Below, piece by piece: positions 6,458-15,339 of a DNA stretch of 38,460 nt (positions within the stretch are counted from its first letter, which is position 1; each line of letters begins with the position of its first letter). The stretch comes from a virus: positions 1 through 38,460 of the IMG/VR virus record IMGVR_UViG_3300036766_000675; one strand, given 5' to 3'. Position numbers and translations under genes: made by a program. Under the pieces are notes generated by a model. That model saw only the letters and a program-made list of their open reading frames with translations. It ran no database searches and was not told where the DNA came from.

Positions 6458-6670
6458 ATGGATCCATTTGAGCCCTGTCCATTTCATAACGGACCTCCGG
6501 AATATCAATCAGTCGTTGGGTTTCAAGCGCATTGTTTTAAGTGCGGCTCGCCACCGCCGAAGTTTATTAAGACCTGGCGCTTCTTAACCTACTCAATCAA
6601 CGGGCATCCAGGGACCTGCGTAATTTGCCTTGAGTGCTTTTTTAAAGCTGAGGACGGCACTCTTAAATAG
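6458..6670 (+). CDS. Small zinc-finger protein, Lar-like in pattern (70 aa)
   Basis: CPFHNG near the N-terminus followed by CFKCG (26-29) recalls the CPFCGG...C-X2-CG pattern of Lar-type restriction-alleviation proteins. Here the second Cys of the first pair is replaced by His. A second cluster CVICLEC (54-60) follows. The ribosome site GAGGT lies in the end of the upstream gene. The Lar comparison is based on motif spacing only. The ORF ends in TAG, after which the same frame stays open for 16 codons before a TGA. Confidence 0.55.
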   Translation: MDPFEPCPFHNGPPEYQSVVGFQAHCFKCGSPPPKFIKTWRFLTYSINGHPGTCVICLECFFKAEDGTLK

Positions 6671-6820
6671 GTTGAAACTCTTAAAAAAACTAAAACCCGA
6701 CCGGACCTTGAGCCTAGTTGAACCTTTGACCTTGATTTTTATCTTAAATACTCCGACTCTAATTTCAGGGCTCGGCTTGTCAACGCGACGTTTCAGTTTT
6801 ATTTTAAAGGTGAGGACTCA
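6671..6820 (+). other. Gap in the same frame as both flanking genes
   Basis: This 150-nt gap keeps the frame of the genes on both sides. After the TAG at 6668-6670 only one other stop, TGA at 6719-6721, interrupts it. The 33 codons just upstream of the ATG at 6821 look protein-like (FDLDFYLKYSDSNF...) and end in FYFKGED, resembling FFKAEDG at the end of the upstream gene. It may be a decayed gene segment, a read-through region or chance. The ATG at 6821 has its own good ribosome site. Confidence 0.35.
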
Positions 6821-7267
6821 ATGATATTGATAGCATTGATCGGTGGCCAAAATACAGTCACAGGCATCGTTCAAATTGATAGTTATGATGAAATCCAAAT
6901 GTTCACAAAGATTTATTCTCAAGTGATTGATATTACAAACGTTCAACCACTACCTCAGATTGGATGGTCGTTTGATGGTCAAAACATCGTCGGCACTTCC
7001 CCATCGAAAAAAATAACTAAACTAGCGATGAACCAAAGGTTTACTGTTCCCGAGATGCTCGGTCTATTGGCGTATGTTGAGGCGCAGCCAGCCAGTATCG
7101 TTGACCTTTTACTCAAGAGACTTGAGGTAGCGACCTATATTGACCTATCCCGATCGGACACACAGGCCGGAGTTGGCGTTCTGGTTCAATTAGGACTTAT
7201 AACTTCAGAACGAGCCACCGTGATATTGACAACACCACCTAACGCATATGAGGCTTACATCGGATGA
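6821..7267 (+). CDS. Hypothetical phage protein, probably virion-associated (148 aa)
   Basis: ATG 6821 is preceded by AAGGTGAGG. The sequence is ordered and non-repetitive: a beta-like N-terminus (ILIALIGGQNTVTGIVQID), the segment PQIGWSFDGQNI, then a helical C-terminal half (FTVPEMLGLLAYVEAQ, SIVDLLLKRLEVATYIDL). It overlaps the peptidase-like gene by 4 bases and sits in front of fibre genes, so a role in the virion or its assembly is likely. The family is not recognised. Confidence 0.6.
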   Translation: MILIALIGGQNTVTGIVQIDSYDEIQMFTKIYSQVIDITNVQPLPQIGWSFDGQNIVGTSPSKKITKLAMNQRFTVPEMLGLLAYVEAQPASIVDLLLKRLEVATYIDLSRSDTQAGVGVLVQLGLITSERATVILTTPPNAYEAYIG

Positions 7268-7743
7268 AATTGGTCTGGACAAAATCAGGATCACCATTGT
7301 CAAAAATAATCCGATGGATTAGTGGACAAGATTGCTCACACTTTGCTTTCGTGTTTGAGTCAAAAGCCTCGGGCCTTATGTTTGAGTCAAACCTTTTTGG
7401 AACTCATCCAGCGTTTTATTTGACTTCCCTTAAGACTCACGAAGTAGTCCATTTTAAAGACGTTCCTTTGTCGATTGAACAAGAGGACACTATCTGGGAC
7501 CTCATAGTACAGAAGTACGACGGCAAACCGTACAATTATTTGGGAGCTCTATATCTTGGCTGGCGGATGCTTTTGCACAGGTTTTTTAAAACTGAAGTAC
7601 CAACCGAAAACGCTTGGGCGAAATCAGACAGCTATTACTGCGACGAGTTATATGATGTTTTCAACCACATTGACGGACTACCTAAGATCAACGTTGTTAA
7701 GGGGATGAAAACTCCCCACGATGTTTGGGAGCACTTGAAATGA
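7264..7743 (+). CDS. Permuted papain-like (YiiX/NlpC-P60-type) cysteine peptidase candidate (159 aa)
   Basis: A conserved-looking DCSHFAFVFES (His26) near the N-terminus and SYYCDELYDVF (Cys126) near the C-terminus give the His-first, Cys-last order of circularly permuted NlpC/P60 relatives such as YiiX. KYDGKPYNYLGALYLGW lies between them, as is typical for the family. Such enzymes cut peptidoglycan stem peptides or amide/ester bonds. Coupling by ATGA overlaps to a virion-type gene and a fibre gene suggests a virion-associated or tail-entry role. Catalysis is inferred from the residue order only. Confidence 0.6.
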   Translation: MKLVWTKSGSPLSKIIRWISGQDCSHFAFVFESKASGLMFESNLFGTHPAFYLTSLKTHEVVHFKDVPLSIEQEDTIWDLIVQKYDGKPYNYLGALYLGWRMLLHRFFKTEVPTENAWAKSDSYYCDELYDVFNHIDGLPKINVVKGMKTPHDVWEHLK

Positions 7744-9599
7744 AAGCATTGCCTCTAGACTTAACCGCCGATATTGTCTCAAGTTATGATAAGACAAAAA
7801 CCACCGTTCTCGGACGTGCTGCAAAGAAAACTCTCAGCGCTCTTCAGGGTGGTAAAGTAGTCGTAGGCACGCCCCTTGTTGGATGGACAGATACGATTAC
7901 CGATGCAGTAGTTACTACGACCAGAACCTGCGTTTCAGATAACGGACACGAACTACAGTTTGTCGCATCAACCGCGGGTGGTGTTCTGCAAGTCGTTCTA
8001 TACGACGTAAACGAAACCACAGGCGTAAGAACATACGTCGGAAAGATAACGCTACAACTTCCAGCCACTACGCACACCGTCAGGGGCGTTCGCTTATTCA
8101 ACGACTCAGGAGCCTCTGGTTGGATAATAATGGTAACGACAATCGGTACAACGGCAGCCTTAGGTGGCCTGTTCAGTGCTGAAAACATTGCAAAAGCAGA
8201 CTTTGCACCATCAATACCGACTCCAATTCCGGTCGCTACCGCTGCGGGCCAAAAAGCTGTCTACTGGCATCAAGAGACGGGTGGAACGAATAACCTGACA
8301 GTAGCTCAAGGTTTCGGATTTGAAAAAGATACCGGACTGTCAGGAACGAAGATCGTAGTGGCGAATGGACTTGTGGCGACTCCTAACTTTTACAACTTTG
8401 ATATGGGCCTGACCATCGTCACAGTCCTCGCAGGAGGGATTACCACCGACTGGTACGTATCAAAAACAGGCACGATCGCAGGTTTGGTTGGTACGTTTTT
8501 ACTTCTAAATAACTACAGTATGTGCGTACCGGACGCCTCATCTGGAGCCCCGGTATCACTGCAAGGATCTACCTGTCTCTTTGTGCCCGGTTCTACTGGA
8601 TTTGGGCTTGGAAAAATATCTGAGCTATCAAGTGGTGCGACTACTTGGCCGAGCTATTCTACCGCCGATGTTAACAACGTACCAAATACAAGTGTTGCTC
8701 AATTACCTGCAACAGCTCACTATTCTCAAACACTTCAAAGAGTAATTGCTCAGCTTAATTCTGGTCGATGGTTTATTAAAAAGTTCATGACCGGAACTTA
8801 TGAGCTTGAGTTCGGAAGCTCGGAAAATCCTCAGTATCGAACCAACCAGCCCTTAGCCTTCTATGAGTTTGGCGGAACGTCAGTCACAAGCACCTACGAG
8901 CACGCGGGTTGGTTGTATACCGTTAACGCCGTGGCAGGACAAATCGGCGGAAACAACTTCGACCTAAGAAGTCTTTACCAATATGATTTTTCTTCGATCA
9001 TTTCAAAGGTAGTAGACATTCCCTTAGGTTCTCAGATTGTAAGCTTCAGCGTTAATAGCCCAATTAGATCATTCGGAAGATTTTTTTACAGAACAAACTT
9101 GGTATGTGATTTCTCAGACACAACCACAGGATGGACTCTTATGCCTCAAGATAGAGTCTTATCTGCGATATCATTCGCAGGTGTAACGCAAATCCAATAT
9201 AAAATGCAGTCCAGAATGGAGCGTGACAGCTCAACCATACCGCTTCAGATCATTGAAGCTCATCACATGTATATTCCGCTCAGCGAATTGTCTGACAAGT
9301 GGGTTGGATCTGTTGATAACACATCTACCGGAAGCCCATCGAGATCCGCATTTAGATTGGTTAAGACCTATACTTCCGTTGTACCAAACCTATTTTTCAG
9401 AGCATACGACGACTCTGGAGTTCTGGTCGCATCGGCTGACACTGTAACAAATCCAAGCTTTTTTGAGTACTCGACGAACAACGGTACTTCGTGGAGCCCG
9501 CTCGGAACTATTCCAAACGTGGCACTCACAACTGAGCTCCGATACAACTGGGCTTCACCTCCTGGAGTCAGAGTCACCGTTTCTATTAGGGAGAGCTGA
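7740..9599 (+). CDS. Large fibre or appendage protein (619 aa)
   Basis: The ATG at 7740 overlaps the previous stop and has GGGAG about 8 nt upstream. The protein is rich in Thr, Ser, Gly, Val and Asn, low in charge and beta-type throughout, as usual for phage fibres and receptor-binding proteins. The first 60 residues could be a virion-attachment part (LTADIVSSYDKTKTTVLGRA). Runs such as NYSMCVPDASSGAPVSLQGS suggest a beta-propeller or jelly-roll body. It is the first of three structural genes just before the terminase genes, an unusual place for fibres. No catalytic motif is seen. Confidence 0.65.
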   Translation: MKALPLDLTADIVSSYDKTKTTVLGRAAKKTLSALQGGKVVVGTPLVGWTDTITDAVVTTTRTCVSDNGHELQFVASTAGGVLQVVLYDVNETTGVRTYVGKITLQLPATTHTVRGVRLFNDSGASGWIIMVTTIGTTAALGGLFSAENIAKADFAPSIPTPIPVATAAGQKAVYWHQETGGTNNLTVAQGFGFEKDTGLSGTKIVVANGLVATPNFYNFDMGLTIVTVLAGGITTDWYVSKTGTIAGLVGTFLLLNNYSMCVPDASSGAPVSLQGSTCLFVPGSTGFGLGKISELSSGATTWPSYSTADVNNVPNTSVAQLPATAHYSQTLQRVIAQLNSGRWFIKKFMTGTYELEFGSSENPQYRTNQPLAFYEFGGTSVTSTYEHAGWLYTVNAVAGQIGGNNFDLRSLYQYDFSSIISKVVDIPLGSQIVSFSVNSPIRSFGRFFYRTNLVCDFSDTTTGWTLMPQDRVLSAISFAGVTQIQYKMQSRMERDSSTIPLQIIEAHHMYIPLSELSDKWVGSVDNTSTGSPSRSAFRLVKTYTSVVPNLFFRAYDDSGVLVASADTVTNPSFFEYSTNNGTSWSPLGTIPNVALTTELRYNWASPPGVRVTVSIRES

Positions 9600-10192
9600 T
9601 GAACCAGCTTTTTGATGGCCTGTTCGAGCACTCAACCACAAACGCCTGCGTTTCTGACCTCACACCTCCGACCTTCACAGGTGTTTCACTTCTAACGCCT
9701 CAGGCAATGGGATCAATTAAAGTTGACTACCCCGCTGCCACCGACGCCACACCTCCGATCAATTATGAGATTTATATTTTACCTGGAACGGTTTCGGCTG
9801 CGACTTTGTTCGCAAGTACTCCAGCCATTATTACCAGAGCACTTACGGCGTACCCGTTCCTTGATGGAAACGGAAATTTCATCGTCAAGGGAACGACCTA
9901 TACCGTTGGAGTTAGAGCTCGTGACGCCGCGAATAATCTAAACACAAACACCGCGGTACTTACGACCGTTGCGACTGGATCCGCAAACCTCGCTCAAATA
10001 TATCAAGACCTTGCCACTGCGTTTGATGCCACGGAAGCACTACTTGCATCCGACGTCACAAACCTTGAAAATGCTATATCAAACATTACCTTCGGCGGAT
10101 CATTACTAAGCGCCGAGATAATTGAAACAGTACTCAACGCGTCTTTAATTGAAACCGTTCTCACAGTCGAACTGATTGAGGATGTAATTTAG
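9599..10192 (+). CDS. Fibronectin-III-like structural protein with amphipathic tail (197 aa)
   Basis: Starts with ATG 9599 overlapping the previous TGA. Residues about 20-130 have the look of a fibronectin type III or related beta-sandwich domain: DLTPPTFTGVSLL, a middle strand NYEIYILPG, then YTVGVRARDAANN before the last strand. A helical region follows (IYQDLATAFDATEALL), and the C-terminus repeats an I-E-T/D-V pattern (IIETVL, LIETVL, LIEDVI) that could trimerise. Such domains decorate phage virions and bind surface sugars. It forms one cluster with the fibre gene before it and the small gene after it. Confidence 0.6.
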   Translation: MNQLFDGLFEHSTTNACVSDLTPPTFTGVSLLTPQAMGSIKVDYPAATDATPPINYEIYILPGTVSAATLFASTPAIITRALTAYPFLDGNGNFIVKGTTYTVGVRARDAANNLNTNTAVLTTVATGSANLAQIYQDLATAFDATEALLASDVTNLENAISNITFGGSLLSAEIIETVLNASLIETVLTVELIEDVI

Positions 10193-10201
10193 GGGGATCC
10201 A

Positions 10202-10564
10202 ATGGCTCTACCAGTAAAGTTCATCGGCGACACTATTAAGTTTAGGCTCCAGCTCAGAGTCAAGGATCAGATCAACCCAACGCTTGAAAACGCGTTTCCA
10301 CTTCCGACAACCAGAACAATTGAAGTTAGGCTCCCAGGTGCCACCGCCACCGTCTCCGTCACTGAAGCAGGAGGCGAGATCGCAGTAATTGACGCAGCAC
10401 TTTCAACTCTTGACGTAACGGTACCTGTTGCCAAATCAACTCTTCTTAAAGCCACCGACGTTACGGTTGACTGCATCGTCACGGATACCTCTCCGACTCC
10501 TAACGTAGTAACAACGTTTGAGAAAATTAAAGTGTTCACCGCTGAAGCGAGAGCCAATGGCTAG
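10202..10564 (+). CDS. Small beta-rich virion protein (120 aa)
   Basis: GGGGG lies 5 bases before the ATG at 10202. The sequence is almost all short beta strands (VKFIGDTIKFRLQLRVKD, TIEVRLPGATATVSV, TDVTVDCIVTD). This resembles an immunoglobulin-like or baseplate-upper-protein-like domain, though I cannot name a family. Its 3' end overlaps the small terminase gene by 8 bases. It is likely a fibre accessory or adaptor. Confidence 0.5.
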   Translation: MALPVKFIGDTIKFRLQLRVKDQINPTLENAFPLPTTRTIEVRLPGATATVSVTEAGGEIAVIDAALSTLDVTVPVAKSTLLKATDVTVDCIVTDTSPTPNVVTTFEKIKVFTAEARANG

Positions 10565-10940
10565 AACAGGACGCCCACGCGTAACGATTGACTGGGAAGT
10601 GTTCGACAAACTCTGCGGGATGCAATCCACTGAGGTCGAAATAGCTGCGTGGTTCAACTGCTCAGTCGATACAATTGAACGTGCTGTTAAGCGTCAACAC
10701 AAGCTCACTTTTGCGGAGTACTATAAAACGAAGTCTGCCAGGGGCAAAATAAGCCTCAGGCGAAAACAAGTAGAGGTCGCGCTCAATGGTAGCGTTCCCA
10801 TGCTCATCTGGCTCGGGAAGCAACACCTTGGACAAAAAGACCGACAAGAACTAGATATCCCACCATCGAACGACACCATCACGATCTACAAAGCTGAGTG
10901 GGGAAATGCTTCAGAAGAACCAACCAATAACTCAGACTAA
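10557..10940 (+). CDS. terS: Terminase small subunit-like protein (127 aa)
   Basis: The start at ATG 10557 gives ARTGRPRVTIDW at the N-terminus. A helix-turn-helix follows (TEVEIAAWFNCSVDTIERAV), then a helical middle with SLRRKQVEVALNGSVPMLIW and the typical small-terminase end LGKQHLGQKDR. Small terminases bind the packaging site and load the large subunit. The gene overlaps terL by 35 bases, the usual arrangement. No packaging site could be picked out nearby. Confidence 0.8.
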   Translation: MARTGRPRVTIDWEVFDKLCGMQSTEVEIAAWFNCSVDTIERAVKRQHKLTFAEYYKTKSARGKISLRRKQVEVALNGSVPMLIWLGKQHLGQKDRQELDIPPSNDTITIYKAEWGNASEEPTNNSD

Positions 10941-12261
10941 AGTTTTAAGGCTTTACAAACCTCACGAGGTTCAAAAGCAGCTCCACGTCTTCGACGCCAG
11001 ATTTCGAGTAGGCGTGTGGGGACGTCAGTCAGGAAAGTCAACGTGGTGCCTCAACGAGATATTACGACGCGCATGGGAAAAACCAGGCACGACGTACTGG
11101 TTCATCGCTCCCACGTACTCTCAAGCCAAAGTCCAATACCGAAGGCTCGTCGGTATGCTTTGGAACTGCAAAGGAATACTCTTAAAAAAGAACCAGACTG
11201 AGCTCCGCATTAAGCTTGCCAATATGAGCTCAATCCTTTTTGTGTCAGGAAACGAGATTGACAACCTGCGCGGTGAAACCCTTCACGGCTCCGTTATTGA
11301 TGAGGTCAGGGATCAATCGCCTGAGTTATGGCCAATGGTGATCCGGCCCATGCTATCCACAACAAGGGGCTGGTGCGCGTTCGTTTCGACTCCCAATGGC
11401 TTTGACGCCTTCTATGATCTTTACGATCGAGCCAAAAACGACACGACTGGACGGTGGGCTGCGATCCAAGCTCCCTCGACCGCAAACCCTCTCTTCAGCC
11501 AAGAGGAGTTCGAGCTGGCCCGCCAGGATATGAGCGAGCCTCAATTCGCGCAGGAGATCCTCGCGGACTTCAGGGACCTAACAGCTGGCAAAGCTTACTT
11601 CGCCTTTGGACCTCATAACATCTTGCCTCACACGCCGTTCAAGACCTCAGACCTTGAGCAGATCGTATCAGACAGGCTCCCCGTGGTTGTCACAATGGAC
11701 TTTAATTTGCATCCAATGGCTTGGGAGCTCGGACAAACCGACGGTAATCGCTGGTATTGGTTTGATGAGATATTCCTTGAGAACTCAAACACTCAGGAGG
11801 CCACCAAAGCCCTGATTGAAAAATTGCGAGTGCTCAAAGCCCGGGGACTTCTAAGATCCTCTCCTGAAATAGTAATCTGTGGAGACTCAGCTGGAAAAGC
11901 CGGACAACGCGCCGCCGCCGGTCAATCCGATTATGATATCGTCTTGGGTATGCTTAAAGCCGCGGGCTTCACCTACGACAATGCGGTACCAGAGGCAAAC
12001 CCGATCGTTAAGGACCGAGTCAATAACACCAATGCCAAACTTAAGTCTGCCTCAGGCGAAGTTTTCATGTGGTTTCATCCATCAATGGTCAAGGCTCAGC
12101 GAGACTTCCAAAGAACGGTCTGGAAGGCGGCAGGAGTTCTTGAGAAAACAAAAGATCCAATGTTGACACACTCCAGCGATGGAATAGGCTATGCAGTAAC
12201 AGAGCTCACACCGATTAAGTCGATCAACGACGTCGGAACCTTGCAGGTAATTATTAGATGA
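10906..12261 (+). CDS. terL: Terminase large subunit (451 aa)
   Basis: The ATPase motor shows Walker A GRQSGKST (residues 39-46), Walker B GSVIDEV (128-134) with Glu following Asp, and the coupling motif VSTPNG (160-165). The RNase H-like nuclease domain shows MDFNLHP (Asp265), CGDSAG (Asp327) and a final SSDGIGYAV near the C-terminus. The length is normal for the family. It pumps DNA into the prohead and cuts concatemers. Its order with portal and head genes is canonical. Confidence 0.95.
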   Translation: MLQKNQPITQTKVLRLYKPHEVQKQLHVFDARFRVGVWGRQSGKSTWCLNEILRRAWEKPGTTYWFIAPTYSQAKVQYRRLVGMLWNCKGILLKKNQTELRIKLANMSSILFVSGNEIDNLRGETLHGSVIDEVRDQSPELWPMVIRPMLSTTRGWCAFVSTPNGFDAFYDLYDRAKNDTTGRWAAIQAPSTANPLFSQEEFELARQDMSEPQFAQEILADFRDLTAGKAYFAFGPHNILPHTPFKTSDLEQIVSDRLPVVVTMDFNLHPMAWELGQTDGNRWYWFDEIFLENSNTQEATKALIEKLRVLKARGLLRSSPEIVICGDSAGKAGQRAAAGQSDYDIVLGMLKAAGFTYDNAVPEANPIVKDRVNNTNAKLKSASGEVFMWFHPSMVKAQRDFQRTVWKAAGVLEKTKDPMLTHSSDGIGYAVTELTPIKSINDVGTLQVIIR

Positions 12262-12515
12262 AAACCGTTGCAAAAGTGACACAAACCTTCGACTTTGATG
12301 CTTCCGGGTGGGTTATGAGCGATCAGATACGACGTTTAGTCAACAAAAGTGATGTAAAATTCCAACAGATTACGTTTTCCCCTATAGGCGATCTCTACGG
12401 TCTGGACGTCCAGGGTAGAGTCTGGGTGTTTGATCTCGTAATTAAAGAGTGGATCGAAATAGACGGTCCTCAAAGGGCTGAAACCAAACAACCCATGAGA
12501 GAGGTCCAAGAATGA
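12258..12515 (+). CDS. Hypothetical small protein between terminase and head genes (85 aa)
   Basis: ATGA overlaps at both ends couple it to the large terminase and to the head-morphogenesis gene. The middle (ITFSPIGDLYGLDVQGRVWVFD) looks like a single beta-propeller-like repeat, with strands ending in a W/Y-rich turn. The C-terminus is charged. No family is recognised. Conserved position in the packaging block suggests a head role. Confidence 0.55.
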   Translation: MKTVAKVTQTFDFDASGWVMSDQIRRLVNKSDVKFQQITFSPIGDLYGLDVQGRVWVFDLVIKEWIEIDGPQRAETKQPMREVQE

Positions 12516-13564
12516 GCTCTCCTGCGTACAGGCGCTTCGTGGATGCACGTAATAGGATCCTAGAGTACTTGCTTGATAACGCGAGGCTTGAGATAAGCGA
12601 TAACCTGAACGGTTGTTTCAATATGATGATCGCCACGGTCCTGGCAAGAGGACCAGACGCCTTTATTGACTCCGCGATACATACGACCGCGCAGAACATC
12701 CAAAGAGTCGTGGACCGATTGAGGCACCGAGTCACGATACTAACGACGGTGTCCGAGGCGGAGATCCTGGGACGAATAACAGGCAAGAAAACTCGAGTCC
12801 AGACAAAGCCGAGCCAAGGACGAGAGCTCGAAGCGGGCGGCTCGGTGGCCGACCGCGCTGCCTATTACTTGGCCAAAATTAAAAACAAGATGCTGGAGCG
12901 ACAACGTTTATTTGAACTGACAGAAGAGCAGCTCACGGCTTCCGACCTGTTCCAATGTCTACCTAAGCGCAAGCGACTATCGACTGCCAGGCCTGAACTT
13001 CGGAAAACTCCTAGACTTCAGGAGAAGGCCAAAGATCCAGAAAAATTCGTCAATATGGCGGATAGTTTCGTTTCACCATCCGAGTGGAACGACATCGTTG
13101 ATGCCTACACCGACAAGTACGTTCCATTCAACCGAAGTCCAGACGTTTCTTTTGGCCTTGACGATGTAGAGGAACTCAGGCCAGGATTTGAAGCAAGGCA
13201 TACTGACGCGGTTTACCAATGGGAGCTCGAACAGGACGTGACTAATGATTTTGTCAGTCTCGTCCGAGAAGGCCAGGTAGATGCTGCGAATCAAAACGGA
13301 TATACTGACTTCGTTTGGATTGCGGTCGTTGACGATGTGACCGACGACTGTTGTTTGTGGCGCGACGGGTTATTGACTTCAGAGATTGAAGCCGAGCTCA
13401 AGAAACGAAAAACTGATAAGTGCCAGGTGAGCGTACCTCCCGCGCACTTTAATTGCAGATGTTCAATTGCCCCGGTGACGGATGCGATTGACGAACAAAA
13501 CGTCCCTGACTTTGACATCGGAGATTTCAACGCGTGGCTCGATCAAAAAGCAAAAAGCGCCTGA
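12512..13564 (+). CDS. SPP1 gp7 / Mu F-like head morphogenesis protein (350 aa)
   Basis: The C-terminal domain holds the signature of this family: DDVTDDCCLWRDGLL, then a spacer and VPPAHFNCRCSIAPV, including the conserved His, Cys and Arg-Cys residues. The N-terminal 200 residues are helical and charged. Members are minor head proteins bound to the portal and are needed for correct head assembly or DNA ejection. The gene precedes and overlaps the portal gene by 31 bases; in many phages it follows the portal instead. Confidence 0.8.
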   Translation: MSSPAYRRFVDARNRILEYLLDNARLEISDNLNGCFNMMIATVLARGPDAFIDSAIHTTAQNIQRVVDRLRHRVTILTTVSEAEILGRITGKKTRVQTKPSQGRELEAGGSVADRAAYYLAKIKNKMLERQRLFELTEEQLTASDLFQCLPKRKRLSTARPELRKTPRLQEKAKDPEKFVNMADSFVSPSEWNDIVDAYTDKYVPFNRSPDVSFGLDDVEELRPGFEARHTDAVYQWELEQDVTNDFVSLVREGQVDAANQNGYTDFVWIAVVDDVTDDCCLWRDGLLTSEIEAELKKRKTDKCQVSVPPAHFNCRCSIAPVTDAIDEQNVPDFDIGDFNAWLDQKAKSA

Positions 13565-15339
13565 CAAATCGGAAGGTGAAAAAATCTGTTGCGGTGGTAA
13601 TACCTCCAGCTCAACAAACTCAAAAAACATTCGACAACCTGCGCGCCCAGGTCCTTAAGAGCCGACTAGATTTCAATGAGGACGAAAACCAATACAGTGA
13701 CGGTTTCGTTCCTGAGTCAAACCTAACGCCTCATTCTGTTCACACAACGGCTGAGCTCGTAGGACTTTTAGAAAAAGATAAGTCAATCGAGATCGACGCA
13801 AAGGTGATCGAGCTCGGTCCTAACAAACAATTTCAAATGAAAACGATCCGCGGGCGTGAGAACTTCCTTAAGGAGTTCAAAGCCGCTGACAAAAAATGGA
13901 ACGATGGAATAAAAAAATATCAGGAGTCAAACGACTCATTCCTTACGGATGCCGACGGTGTTTCAAGCATGGTTGGCAACGACTTCCTTCCCATTCTCGG
14001 TGGCCCGTTCTATAAGCAATTATATCAATACGACTATTTGCGAATGATAGCCGCCGCGTACTATGCCTTCCATCATGATCCGATTGCAAAGCGTACCGTT
14101 AACATCATCAAGGATTTCGTTTTAGGTCGAGGATTTAAGGTCGACTCAAAAGATAAGACGGCGCTGGCTTTGTGGGACGCGTTCTACAAGGTCAATGATA
14201 TGTACCAGATGCTCGAATGGCTCGTAACTGAGATAGAAGTTTATGGCGAGGTTATGATATGGAAGCTTCCGGATCACGCCACAAAGATCGGGTATCAGCT
14301 TTTGCCTGGTCAGGAACCTCCAAAAGGAATTATTCCAAGAATAAGATTGATTGATCCCTCAGCTATTTGGGAGATAGTTACATATCCAGAAGACATTACA
14401 CGCAAACTTTATTACCAGTACATCGCTCCAACCCAATACCAAACTTACACCGCTCCAGGTGTACCCACCACAAAGTTTATTTTCCAACAGATCCCCGCAG
14501 ATCAAGTGATGCACTACAAACTAAACAGCGTGTCAAACGAGAAGAGAGGACGCTCCGAGCTCTTCGCTTCCCTTGGATATCTAAAACGACTTCGCGACTC
14601 AGTTAACTACTCCATCGTTGGGCTTCAAAAAGCCGCGGCGTGGAGCATTGACACGACCGTCGAAGGTAATACCGCGGACATGAACGCTTATGCTGAGAGC
14701 CAAAAGTCACTCGGGACTATCCCAAGTGCTGGCTCTGAGTTTATTCACACCTCCAAAGTCAAACGAGAATACCTTGGAAATACTGCGAGCTCCCGCGGCG
14801 GTAATTCAAATTCGTTTGAATGGGCACTCTCAATGATCTGCGCAGGTAATGGAATACCCGTTTCGTGGTATGGAACGCACTTATCAGGAGGCCAGACAAG
14901 AGCCTCAGCGCTTGTTGCCACCGAGCCAGTCGCCAAACTAATGGAGTCACGCCAGCTTTTGGTTGAGCGCATCGTGCGAGACTTGTTTACATGGCTCACA
15001 AAAGCCGACTGCGAAGTAACATTCCCTGAGATCATTACGCAAGACTCATCTCAGAAACTTAAAAACATTGGGTTCGCCGATCAAGCTGGATACATATCAA
15101 AGAAACGCGCTGCCAACATGGCCACCAAAGAGCTCAACGTCACAGAGTTCGACTTCGATCAAGAGATCCAAGAAATTAAAAAATACGACTCAATGGAACC
15201 AGAGGGACAAAATCCATTGAGTGCTCCAGGAGCCGCAGGTATTGGGGCGAGCGGAGCATCGAGCGCACAAGCGCCGCGTAAACCTTCAGCCGTTACAGGA
15301 CAGGACCGCGCAAAAGTAAAGGCGACCGATGGATATTGA
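13534..15339 (+). CDS. Portal protein (601 aa)
   Basis: GTG 13534 is the likely start, inside the end of the upstream gene. The body has the portal pattern: YDYLRMIAAAYYAFHHDPIA (fast exchange of short helices), FVLGRGFKVDSKDK, LEWLVTEIEVYGEVMIWKL, IRLIDPSAIWEIV, VMHYKLNSVSNEKRGRSEL and AMICAGNGIPVSWYGT-like stretches. The C-terminal 60 residues are low complexity (Gly, Ala, Ser, Pro). It forms the dodecameric ring for DNA entry and exit. Length and gene order, after terminase and before the protease, agree with this call. Confidence 0.85.
   Translation: MARSKSKKRLTNRKVKKSVAVVIPPAQQTQKTFDNLRAQVLKSRLDFNEDENQYSDGFVPESNLTPHSVHTTAELVGLLEKDKSIEIDAKVIELGPNKQFQMKTIRGRENFLKEFKAADKKWNDGIKKYQESNDSFLTDADGVSSMVGNDFLPILGGPFYKQLYQYDYLRMIAAAYYAFHHDPIAKRTVNIIKDFVLGRGFKVDSKDKTALALWDAFYKVNDMYQMLEWLVTEIEVYGEVMIWKLPDHATKIGYQLLPGQEPPKGIIPRIRLIDPSAIWEIVTYPEDITRKLYYQYIAPTQYQTYTAPGVPTTKFIFQQIPADQVMHYKLNSVSNEKRGRSELFASLGYLKRLRDSVNYSIVGLQKAAAWSIDTTVEGNTADMNAYAESQKSLGTIPSAGSEFIHTSKVKREYLGNTASSRGGNSNSFEWALSMICAGNGIPVSWYGTHLSGGQTRASALVATEPVAKLMESRQLLVERIVRDLFTWLTKADCEVTFPEIITQDSSQKLKNIGFADQAGYISKKRAANMATKELNVTEFDFDQEIQEIKKYDSMEPEGQNPLSAPGAAGIGASGASSAQAPRKPSAVTGQDRAKVKATDGY

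Noticed and set aside
6630-6824. A 64-codon rightward ORF ending in an ATGA overlap with 6821
   Set aside because: It is out of frame with both recognised neighbours, starts inside the upstream zinc protein and has Leu/Thr/Ser-rich non-protein-like composition. The ATGA overlap may be chance.
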